From positions 1 to 64,000 of the forward strand of contig JAJOHG010000112.1 in assembly GCA_021029095.1 (NCBI GenBank): a stretch of DNA of 64,000 nucleotides, read 5' to 3'. This document shows, piece by piece, positions 33,261 to 45,976 of this stretch (position 1 is its first letter; each line of letters opens with the position of its first letter). The notes beneath the pieces were generated by a model that ran no database searches, was not told the DNA's origin, and saw nothing but the letters and a program-made list of their open reading frames with translations. The stretch comes from Phellopilus nigrolimitatus. Lineage: Eukaryota; Basidiomycota; Agaricomycetes; Hymenochaetales; Hymenochaetaceae. The translations under genes were made by a program, and so were the position numbers.

Positions 33261-34712
33261 TTAATCAGATAAACGGTCGAGCTCCCTGGAAAGCACAGCC
33301 GCGACATCGGCGGCGCTCGGTCGGCGCGCTGGCTCCTCTTCCACGCAGCTTTCAACGAGAAGTTTGTACCATCCTGGCGTCACAATATTGTCCTTCCGCC
33401 ACAGTCCGCTTCGCGTGCTTATAGCGGCCTTGCTGATGTCATCAGACCTTCTTGGGGGTGAGGATATTCCGGGGAACCTATCAAATGATTCTTCTGCGAG
33501 CGCCCAAAGCACCATTCCGAGATTGGCGACATCAAGTGCTGGGCCGAGTGCGTAGCTTGCGCGGCGCACACGCTCAGGAGCGGCCCAGCGTGCAGGGAAG
33601 CGCATCCCTGTCGGCGTCGCGGCACCACGAAGCCCTGCGATGACGAGAGAATAACCATCCGCATGTGAAACGAGCACGTTCCGCGGGTTGAGATTACCCA
33701 ACACGATAGGACCCCCTGCACTATCAGCGTGCAGCGCAGAAAGCCCGCGCGCGAGCTGCGTGCTCCATCTCAGCTTCAGGGGCCAATCGGGCTGGCGAGG
33801 AAACACGGCGCTACCACCCGCCGAGTCCGTGCTGGTTGACGTGCGCCGATTCAAGAAGATCTCCTCGAGGCTCCCATATGGCTCGAAAATCGCGAGGAAA
33901 CCGCGTAGGCGACCACGTTGGTCGACGACGACCGCTGCGAACTGCACAAGCTGCGCGGAATTCTCGCTGTGCGGTGGCGGACGAACGAGAATCTCCATCT
34001 CGCCGACCGTCGCCTCTGTGTTGCGCCCTGCGCGCTTGAACGCGAAAGTGCCATCGTGCCCGCCCCATTGCACCCGATCGACGCCTGTCGTGAGGCCGAA
34101 GGATCCGGCCGGCCCGAGACGCGTGAGGTCCGTGATTCGCGCAAGTGGTACGCCGGAGGCGAGTGAAGCCGGAAGCTGCACGAAGGGAAAGACGAGTTCG
34201 TGCTCCTCGCCGCATAAGTACGTCAATCTGGGTGTTGGTTGGCCATCAGTGGAAGCGGTGAGCGCTGTGCGAAGTGTGATGCGCGTTGCTGATAGGTAAA
34301 ATTGCTCGATAGCAGGAATCGAGCCTTCAACGAGCTGCAGGATCTCCTTCTCCGTGTGCTGCTGCTTATGAGGTTGCAACCCGCCATCCTCATCGAATGC
34401 ATCGAGCAGGCGGCTCTCTACTGCAATGCGTCCGAGCGGATTGTATTCCGCGCAAAGGACGAGGACATCGGCGGCAGGGTCATCGTACGAGCTGGGGTCC
34501 GCGCTGTAGTATACTTCAGCGAGAAGACGAAGGCGTTGCTGGCGCGATTTGCACGTCAGACGACGGAATGAAAGCTGTCGATTTGAGCTCGTTTCTGTAT
34601 GCAACAAAGATGAGATATCCAGCGTGTTGCTGAGAAAGAAAGGGGTCATCAAACGCACCAGGTTCGAAATTCTTTCCTGGCGAGTGTCCAAGAAAATCAG
34701 AACACTGACCAC
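33261..34712 (-). CDS. Protein kinase-fold protein, predicted pseudokinase
   Basis: Single-exon 483-residue frame whose C-terminal half has a protein-kinase fold. Recognisable parts: a Gly-rich loop region (GPAGSFGLTTG), the beta-3 lysine (TFAFKRAG), the hinge area (FEPYGSLEEIF), an alpha-E helix (STQLARGLSALHAD), a catalytic-loop equivalent LGNLNPRNVLV, an APE-like WAAPERV, and a C-lobe end RRPSAADVAAVLSREL. The HRD Asp is replaced (LGN) and the DFG triad reads AGL, so both catalytic Asp residues are missing. It is therefore probably inactive as a phosphotransferase and may act as a scaffold. The N-terminal 200 residues are unassigned. The start at 34,712 is the first ATG of the frame; downstream ATGs are possible. 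Confidence 0.7.
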   Translation of the reverse strand: MVSVLIFLDTRQERISNLVRLMTPFFLSNTLDISSLLHTETSSNRQLSFRRLTCKSRQQRLRLLAEVYYSADPSSYDDPAADVLVLCAEYNPLGRIAVESRLLDAFDEDGGLQPHKQQHTEKEILQLVEGSIPAIEQFYLSATRITLRTALTASTDGQPTPRLTYLCGEEHELVFPFVQLPASLASGVPLARITDLTRLGPAGSFGLTTGVDRVQWGGHDGTFAFKRAGRNTEATVGEMEILVRPPPHSENSAQLVQFAAVVVDQRGRLRGFLAIFEPYGSLEEIFLNRRTSTSTDSAGGSAVFPRQPDWPLKLRWSTQLARGLSALHADSAGGPIVLGNLNPRNVLVSHADGYSLVIAGLRGAATPTGMRFPARWAAPERVRRASYALGPALDVANLGMVLWALAEESFDRFPGISSPPRRSDDISKAAISTRSGLWRKDNIVTPGWYKLLVESCVEEEPARRPSAADVAAVLSRELDRLSD

Positions 34713-37125
34713 GCGCCCACATTAACAAGACTTACTTGTTGGCGTCACTGTAGATGGTTTAAACCACAAACCACTCATCCTAGTAGATCTATAGAGATTT
34801 TGAAAGATATTCGCTAGTAGCGGTGGGGTGCAGATCGAAAGATTGAGTTGATGATCCTCTGCGCTGGCTTTAAGGGGAGGACCGGACGATCTAAATGTGA
34901 CCTAGAAGTTTCATGGCGTTTATCAGAGAAGAATACCAGTAACAAATCAGAAGAAGCCGGCTTTCTTTAATAAAGCACGCGCTCAGAATGCACGAGCACG
35001 CGTCAGCCCGAAGCTCCCTCCGTGACCATATAGTACCGTCACCGACTCGGAGTCTCGGGATCTCCGGAGAGACCACACTTCTTACAAGGCACTCATTATT
35101 CAATTATGCGAGGGGAGGCGGGGTTTCAAAGGCGGAAGGGGAGAAAAGAGAGGGAAAATGTAAGGAAGCGCGAACCATGAAAATAGGGTCATCGCGTTGC
35201 GTTCGATTGCCGTGCTAATGCGGACCGGCTTGAACTTCAGCTAGTATACTCAGACGCGATCGAACATAGAGCGGTTTTGTTTCCTGATGTGAAAGTCTAT
35301 ACTAGTCCTTATTCGGGCAATCGTAAGGGTGCGACAGGCTGCATTAAATCGGTCAGTCGGGCGTTCATACAAGAGCAGGAGCGAAGCTTACGTAGATAAA
35401 GGGCGGCGGAAGACGGAGGACCCAACCGTCGAACTCGAGGCTAACACAGGCCAGAGTTTAAATTTCCAATCGAATGTACGACTGAAATCTGACGAGATGC
35501 TTGGAAGTCAAAAGAACACTGTAAATTATATCTTCGCGGTTAATATCCTTCGAGAAAGGAATAGACTTCGTGCCTTGCCTGGAATGCAGTATCAGCTGCT
35601 CATAAATCGTCTGCTTTCGAGTCACTGGATCTAACGGTGCCGTGGACTGCGTAGAATGAAGGATAAACTTAAAATGTAACGTAACGGATCCAAGAGGCTT
35701 ACAGAATGACATCGTGAAAATGAAGCAATTTAGTCTTGCTAGAAGTTCTATCGGCAGGGCGTGTGTGTAGCATCATCTTTTCACATCCCCCGGGTTCGAG
35801 TGAAGAGATTTATGTAAAAGCAGGCGAAATCCCCGAGACTCGTGAAAGTTTGAATCTCTCTCGCGTCAAATCTCTTCGGTAATAAGGCGTTAGGACACAC
35901 CAAATAACATTCAGGCGGTAAAGTTAACCTTTTATAAGATCGATCAAAATTGCCGGGATTGTCAATTATCGGCGGAGACTTGCTAACCCGTTTTAGACGG
36001 ATCACAGACTTTTCGAAGCGTGAACATGTGAGGAAAACGACGAGTATTGCGGCTCTGGCTTTTTGATAACCACTCCGATATAACATCTCTGGCTTCTCTT
36101 GCCTGTCGGGAGGCTCGTTCCTTTTCCCGGTCCCGAAATCCTTCCATTGTGTGCCAGCGTAACCTCGTTCCCGAGTATTCTTTATCTGGACAGACAGGGA
36201 ATTGTAATGTCACTCGGCGCGACTTGTAGTCTTAGGGCTACGCAACTCCCCAAAAAACCCAAAGCACGAGGAAGCTTAAGGGCCACGAAGGCAGTGGCAT
36301 AGTCTGTGTAGATTTTGAAGCCGAGAAGCCTGCAAGTAGGAGAATAGCAGTTGAAAGCATGGCCAAGCAGACAAAACGCGTGTTTGAAGACCACTGGCAA
36401 ACAAATACAAATATCACCCACGCGTCGTCCGGGTCCGTCACGATCCTTGGACTTTCTCCGTCTCATGCAATGTGTTTCTTCGATTTTTTCTAAATAGTAA
36501 ATACCGGAATATCCTCACTGCCCTTGGGCTCAAGTGGTCTAAGGAAACTTTAGGATGAATGCAGGATAAATGCAACTAAGGATAACATCGGCGCTTTCGT
36601 ATAAGTAACAAGCCCGTTTCTCCGTATGAATTCCGAACTAACGAACGTAAAAAAGACATCGATTTCTTTGATTCAGATGAATAATTATAAGAATGGCCGG
36701 GCAGGTGTGTCAGATAGTAATCAAAAGGTGATACACTTCGGGGGTATGAAGAGTGGTCGCATTCACCTATCATTCTTCATTCATATCTTGAGGTGATTGA
36801 TGTCGAGTGTGGAAATGAGCAGCATCATCTCAAAGAACCGGTTGCGACTGATTCTTCTGGGCTTTTTATTATCTTCTGATTCAAACAGCTTACAGTTCAA
36901 TGAGATGACTTGCGATCCACTTCAAGCCGGACTCGTGAGTGAGTTGTTTGTCAATATTATTGTCAATATTACATAATGTTCCAATCAGGCGACGAATAAC
37001 AAACTCAACACCGTGTTGTTGCTTTATCTCTGAACCAGCATGTCCGAAGCACGGCATGCCGCCCAACGATTTTAAAAAAACCCTCGGCAGGTAAGTAAGG
37101 CGACTTGATCTAGTGTTTGGCGTGA
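34713..37125. other. Gene-poor stretch
   Basis: Only short frames without resemblance or splice patterns. A possible first exon of the MYND gene (ATG near 37,043, GTAAGT donor at 37,091) lies at its right end, but its phase could not be matched to the next exon. Confidence 0.4.
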
Positions 37126-39299
37126 AGCCCAGATGTTTTCGTCTACCGCCTATCGTCACAGACCATCATCTCAGCGCGAAATGGATCAATCGCTGATCTC
37201 GAAGTCCTCGCGAGCGAGCGCCGTGTACCACCATCTCTACTTCCCGAGCTCTTCGACATGCTTTGCAGTCACTTTCGCCAAAGGCCGCACGGACCTTCGG
37301 GCTCTATAGTGATCAAGCCGCTCAGCGTCGTTCGTCTCAGCCTCGCAAGCATGCGGATCTTCCCATTGTCTTTTTTCAAAAATCCGATTATGTCGGAATG
37401 GCTTCTCGAAGCCTGGCCCGACATCTTCAGATCGCTGCGATCTCTGTATAACGGGACTATGCCTGGTGATCCACCGTCGGATACCCTGTTGATGTTTCGC
37501 ACTATATTGACCCACATTAGCGAGAGCAGAAATGCGATTGTACTTAAAGAGCTTCCTGTCATCGGCTTTGCTGCACGCATATGGTTTTCAGAACTGACTC
37601 TCACGGAAGACCAGAACACGGCGAGCCAAATATTATCATTTTGCATCACTTCTTGCCCGAACGCAGAGGCCTATGGGGTTCTAACTCAAATCGCCGGATA
37701 CTCCGAGCGCGCTATTGCAGAACTCGCTTTGTCTCGACTCAAATCTACTTTATCGCGCAGATCTAAACTGAGTCTGTCCTGCATGCATATCCGCCTGAAG
37801 CTCGTTAGTGACCTTTGCAGTGGGCCACTAAGACAAACTTTCCGGTTCGCCATAAGAAATAGGCACGGTATTGCTATCATCCTCAAAGCTATATCTAGAA
37901 CTTGGGAAGATGCGCTGTCTGTACATTCTGAATCGGCCATGAACGCGATCGGCGAAGGATTAATGACTCTGCTCAAATTTAGCGGAAATAGTGCGTGCAT
38001 CGGGCAGGCTATGCGCCACAACGTTTTGCGTGCATTTGCAGAGGCATGTCCTTATATCAATGAAGATGATGGAAATGCGTGGAATGAAGTTATCGAAGCG
38101 CATCTCTCGGCGTTTTTCCCACAATATCCGATCACCTACTGCAGACTTAAAACAACTCTCCGCGCCATGGAAGGAGTTGAGGTCACGGGAAAATGCAACT
38201 TACTTCGGCAAGGTCCCGGGCGCATCGGCGAGTACTGGGAGGCGTTCGAACGTCTCGTAGCAGGGCGTTCGATAATTCAGCATCTCTTATACCGGTGCAG
38301 TTTTCGCTCGTTCCGTACGCGATGCGACAACGTGAGTTCTTATGTGATCAGATTTCGCCAATTACTTATGCTTATGTTGATCGTCTCAAATCCGTACTCC
38401 CTAGATGTTTTGCGAGGAGGCTGTTCCTACTTCAGTCCTGCGCAAATGCAGCGCTTGTAGATCTGTTCTATATTGCTCGAAATCGTGTCAAGAGCTCGCC
38501 TGGAAAGAGCAGTTACATAGTAATGTTTGCAGGGCACTCATATGGGGAAAACGTACGATAAGTGCTCTCGTAGATGATTGTCTATTCAAGTTGCTGACAA
38601 TACGAAACAGTACAATACGAAGTGTCGTCAAATCTCTCCGAAAGAGACAAAAACTACCTCATATTTCATGCCATATTGGAAGCTCGCCGACACCTTCCCA
38701 GCATCCGTGCACGTTCCGACTTATACTTCCCAGACGATCCATATGAACACATCGCACTCGAAGTTGATATTTGCAGTTACCCCACACGCTTCAGCATCTA
38801 TGAGCTCTCTTCGCCGAGTCTTTTCGAAGACACGGACATCTTCTCTGCAGGTCTCGCAGTCCTCCGAAATTGCGTGCTCCGTAAAGCGCAGAAATATTGC
38901 AAGCGAGATGTGCCTACGCTTCTTATTATACCATGTCCAGATAGACGGAACGACGATAATCCTCTACCTCCGCTGGTCACTTTGGTCGATTTGCACTGGT
39001 CAATGAGTGATGCTGACGTCGATGGAAGCGTGCTGGAGACGATATTAAGGGCAGGGGAAGACGCCGGAGGGACCGTGCGCGTTCCGGGTAAGTGGGGGAA
39101 AATGGCAACAGCAGACGTCCAAGCTGGCTCAGGACTCATAGTATGCGAGTACGATGTTGTAGATGAGCTGGTGCGTAGGGCGCAAGTTATCTCCGCAAAC
39201 TCTGCGCCGTCATTACCAATATGGAACGGAGACATTATTAAAATGGCGATGGATGGATTTTTCGAAGACATTGAAAAAGTATCTGCGGAAAGCTCATAA
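37126..39299 (+). CDS. MYND zinc-finger protein
   Basis: Basidiomycete-type MYND protein. A long helical N-terminal region contains ARNGSIADLEVLASE and LLPELFDML, then a zinc-binding MYND finger, then a C-terminal region. Exons: about 37,126-38,331, 38,405-38,552 and 38,611-39,299. The finger's first CxxC-like pair (CDNMFC) is created by splicing; the remaining ligands are in KCSACRSVLYCSKSC, then HSNVC. The intron from GTGAGT at 38,332 to TAG at 38,404 is strongly supported by this. The second intron (58 nt) restores the frame to YEVSSNLSERDK. The N-terminus is not resolved and the true start lies upstream of 37,258. Such proteins usually act in protein-protein contacts; the target is unknown. 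Single copy, inside the spacer of inverted duplication 2. Confidence 0.75.
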
Positions 39300-40838
39300 T
39301 GCCAAATATACATGTCCTATCAATTCTTATCAACACAAAAAAGAGCCGAGTTTTATAACAAAAACTACATATACTGGTTTTCGTAAGTTGCTCTAACCCA
39401 TCCAAATTGTACTCTGTGGCCTTTACGTACAGTTGTTAAGTACCACCTTTGAAATAAAGCTCTTTATCCTCGAGTTCATCAGAAGCATAAAACAGGCGAG
39501 TTTTGCGATTCGAGCCAATTTTCTTGAAACCGTCTCAGCATATGCATTTCTCTGATGCGATTCGTGAGTATCACGACAAATTCTTCAGACATGAAAGATA
39601 TCGATGGTTCATGCGGGACCGCGCTCGTGCAATGTGATAGCCCGAATGTCGTAGATTAAAGAAGAGATGCGAGTACATGCGAGAAGGCAAGATTTTAACC
39701 AAGCCCGCAGAATATAAGTATGCAATTCGTTATCGGCCAGTTTCATTGTTGTTGCAAATGAAACAGCTATGAAGTCAAACCAAGGGCCATTGTCGGCACA
39801 TTTTACTGCACAGAGCTTGGAGTTCTTCTGTAAGGGAGAAATGCACGTCGTCGAGAGTATGGTTGAGGGTGTGAGGATGGGGTCGAGTAATAATTTCGCG
39901 GTGAGGGAGGCGAGACACTGCCTGTGTCGGCGCCGTTACAAAGACATGCTGAGCTTCATTTTTCAGGCGAACAGAAAAAAGCCGAGATTAAAGATGAAGA
40001 TGAATTGAATGTCATGAATAAGTGAGTGCTGAGAGAAGCTATGTTTTTTGAGCAGCTCGAGGGTCGTACTCCTCAACGTCGATGCTTTTTGGAAACAGCG
40101 AGTGATATTGAAATGACCAGATCGCCTTCCTAAAGCCAATTACACTTCTCATCGAATCGGAGTCGTTCCGTATAAGAGGCCTATACGACGGAGGGCGAAA
40201 TCTACATGAAGGAGGACGAGATTTAATGCGAGAAGGCCAGCCATTTGAAGGAGAGTGACGAGTTGTTAATATTGTCTAGGCTCAGTCAAAGAGAGGCAGA
40301 ATCTCGAGATCAATTTTTATGGTTGACGATGAAATTTTCAAGAACGAACGAACGCAGGAAATAGCACTATTAGCAGACTTCAAGTCGGTCGCAAGCTGGA
40401 GAACTCCGCGCTTCATTGTTCTTCACGAGCCTGAAGCGTTCAAATTCGCGCCCAGAAATAACTTGCAGAAGAAACCTTTGGGCTCGATTGATCGTGGATT
40501 GCCAGCGTCGGTCCTACCTTGATTCAGGTAGGAGATTACTTGTTGTAAGTATAGTAGTCTAGAAATTATGCACAGCATCGTGTGACAATGAACACTTAGT
40601 GTTTAAGACGGCGCATCATCGCGAAGCAAAGTATACTCATTGAAATTGAATATTGAGCTCGTTGTGAAAGTAGCTTCGTCGTCGTCGTTGTCGCAGTCGA
40701 CGCCGCCTTGTTTGTCGATGGGTCCATCGGTCAGACACGCGTCCAGCAGCATATTCCCACGGTCAGCGGATTGTCTCAGACAAGGCTTGTTCCGAGCTCT
40801 TCAGCAAAATTTGCCCTTTGCCTCCGTCGTCCACCAAC
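39300..40838. other. Intergenic stretch upstream of NAP1
   Basis: No supported gene. A 79-codon frame at 39,769-40,008 is unassigned. The last 150 bp (C/T- and CGTCGT-rich) is likely the NAP1 promoter and leader. Confidence 0.4.
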
Positions 40839-42234
40839 ATGACCAGCTCGCTCTCCATCAACGCGTCCGACCCCACCGCACCGACGCCCCAAAACACACC
40901 CTCGGTCAACGCCGCACCCATCGCACAGGCAGGCCTCTCGCGTCCAACCGTGCCCGACATCCAGGAGGACGCGGAGGACGTTGAGGAGGACGAAACCGAG
41001 GACCCGCTTGCTGCGCTTTCCGTCGAGCAGAAGCGCTCGCTCGCCGGCCTCCTCGGCGTCCAGGTCAAGCAAAACGAGCTGCAAAATCAGTTCAAGCGCG
41101 AGGTCTGGGAGCTCGAAAAAAAGGTGCGTCGCTTCGAGCACAGTGCATACACACAACCGCCTGCTCTTGTCTGATCCTGAACGATCGCGCAGTACTTCGA
41201 GCTTACGAAGCCGCTGTTCGAGCGCAGGACTGCGATTATATCGGGTACTGCGCCGCCGACCGCCGAGGAAATCGCGGCAGGCGAGGTGCAGGCGAAAAAA
41301 GACGACGAGGACCACGAGCCGCTGCCCGCGGGGGAGGAAACTGCACCGATTACGAACTTTTGGCTCACCGCACTGCGCAATCACATCGGAATTGGGGATC
41401 TCGTCACGGACCGCGATGCGGACGCGCTGAAGCACCTTACGGACGTTCGTCTATCGTACACTGCCGAAGGCGAGCAGCCCGGGTTCAAGCTTGCGTTCTA
41501 CTTCTCGCCGAATGAGTTCTTCGAAAACGAGGTACTCGAGAAGACGTATCTGTACAAGCCAGAAATCGACTACTCGGGCGACTTCATGTATGATCGCTCG
41601 CGCGGCACGGATATCCAGTGGAAGGAGGAGAAGGACTTGACGAAGGAGTTCGAGGTCAAAAAGCAGCGCAACAAAAGTACGTGTTACTCTTTTCCTATTA
41701 TCTTTGCCTTGCATGATCTTCCCTCTCTTATGCTTGTTTTTCTCAGACACCAACCGCGTGCGCTTAGTGCGCAAGGCACGTCCGACCGAGTCGTTTTTCA
41801 ACTTCTTCAGCCCGCCCGAGCCGCCCGCAGAGGACGACGAGACGGACCTCGACGAGGAGCAGCTCGAGGAACTCGAGAGCCGACTCGAGCTCGACTATCA
41901 GATTGGCGAGGACATCAAGGAGCGCGTCATTCCCCGCGCGGTCGACTACTTCACGGGCAAGGCGCTCGAGTACGATGCGGAGGAGATGGACGACGACGAC
42001 TTTGATTCCGACGATGACGACGATGACGAGGACGAGGACGATGATGATGACGAGGATGTGCGTACCTGTTTTGTTTTTTTCATTCTTTTTCTTTGCGGTA
42101 GTTGATCGATGAAGCTAACTTGTCTTTTAAAGGACTCTGAAGACGGCGACAACGCCGCGAAGCGCCGCGCTCCGGGCAAGGGCCGCGGTGAGGGGAAGAA
42201 AATTGAGGCTCCGGAAGAATGCAAGCAGCAGTAG
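40839..42234 (+). CDS. NAP1: Nucleosome assembly protein 1
   Basis: Histone H2A-H2B chaperone shuttling between cytosol and nucleus; 393 residues, usual length. Exons 40,839-41,123, 41,193-41,676, 41,747-42,057 and 42,133-42,234; the frame closes exactly. Order: acidic N-terminal tail ([14 protein letters not shown]); a helical segment ([25 protein letters not shown]) forming the dimerisation helix; the NAP domain with [32 protein letters not shown] and [24 protein letters not shown]; and a strongly acidic C-terminal tail (Asp/Glu run) ending in a basic [10 protein letters not shown] segment. The start is the ATG at 40,839; the upstream in-frame TTG is not a start. Apparently a housekeeping gene. 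Confidence 0.96.
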
Positions 42235-43555
42235 CAACCGTCTTTACCACCTTCCCCCACTCCTCCTTTATTTCGGCATCGCCGAAACGGTGTCCTTATG
42301 TATCCTGCGTGATGCATATTTCCTGTGCTGTTGAACCTCCTGCCTTTTGGTTTTTGTGTGTATGCTCGCGTGTCTTTTGCCTCGGGATTCCCGCCCTTTT
42401 CTCATCTCTCTGCGACCTTTTATCAGCGTCTTCTCATCGTAATGACGAATACTGTTTCCGCCATCTGCCCGTTTCACCGATTAGTTTCCACACCTCCAAC
42501 ATTCCTTCCCCGCGCCTTCTGTAAACTCCCTCCTTCCTTTGTACTTCTGCACCTTCTTTCCCGCTCATGTAGATGATGGTGTCGTCATGCTTAGATGCTC
42601 TCGAAAGTAGGTGTGCGCAGAATTAAAATAAAATGTAGTGCGGTTGTCGTGTCTCAGGCTGGATGTATTCCTGGTTCTATCTACTTCCTCGGGACTCCGC
42701 TGGCGCACTTGAAGTTCCTGTATGCAAATGTGTTCGGGATATGTTATACGGCGCAATCTCTCTAGTTATGCCTTCGGTCCTTCAGTGCTCTGATTTGTTG
42801 AGCAGAAGCTGGCACTTGGAAAACCCGGAGTGTATTAAAATAAACGCTCGCGGCTCCAGATTGTTTCTGCAGCCTTTACGAGACCGCAATGCAATTTAGC
42901 TTGGAAAATTTTAAGACATTACACGCTTCACAAGGGATGGCTTTGCCGAATCATAATGAATCATATGAAGCGAGCACTTAGTTTCGCACGGAAGAAAATA
43001 GCACGTGCCGACGCGTCCATGCCACCCTTATAGTTATACATATCTGCTGTCGAGGATCTTGGCTCGAAAATCATCTGCACAAGAGCCGACAATTGTTGCG
43101 GAACGCCTTCTTCCAGAGCTACTTAGTCTTGCGATAGAGACACTGTTGGCTCCATGAAAGCAAATAAGAGCGTTGTCCGACGAAGAGCATCCGGCACGTG
43201 TCTGCCTTTCTGTATTACTGTCGTGTGTGTTGACCGTCGACGACCTGTGACGGTCTTAAATGTATGAACGATCGAAGATAAATGCTTGCCAGTGAGGTGC
43301 GCGGTTCTCACTTACTAGACCTGTATTTGTTTTTCACGACAATTCCTCGAGAGCTCACATATCTACATAGGTAACGCACAGGTTCAATCTGTATATGTAC
43401 TCCTGCAACACCGCTCTGGCATAAGCTTTTAGACACGGCCTCATGATCGTCAGTATGAAGGACTCAATGTGTCGTTTTCCCGAGGTTATCGCGGGGTATA
43501 AGTCTCCGCTTCGGGTCATCCGCAATTTGACTCTCACACCCACCTGAGCGCAGCT
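42235..43555. other. NAP1 3' region and beta-glucosidase upstream region
   Basis: Pyrimidine-rich 3' flank of NAP1, then non-coding DNA. TATAAG at 43,497-43,502 is a plausible TATA element about 55 nt before the beta-glucosidase start. No further gene is seen. Confidence 0.45.
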
Positions 43556-45699
<2,144 letters not shown>

Positions 45700-45976
45700 A
45701 GGAGTTGTGCGCTGAATATGTCAGTCAATCCCGGTTGTGCAGTGATTGAGCAAGACTGAGTACTTACAACGACGTCCTGCACTGAAAGGCGACGTTGCTC
45801 CTGGATTACCACGAAGTCCGTAACAAACCAGCTTGAAACCGTGTACAATATGATGATTGAGTGAATTGAATTAAATTCGTATTATATGTGCTTAGACGAG
45901 TTACAGATATACGAGTGCAGATACCACCGAATAAGAATAAACATTTCTTTGCTCCTTGGCCTCTTGACCGGTCCTC

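Noticed and set aside
34000..37100. Possible tRNA-like GGTTCGA sequences (for example near 31,322 and 35,790)
   Set aside because: No cloverleaf with paired acceptor and anticodon stems could be formed by eye.
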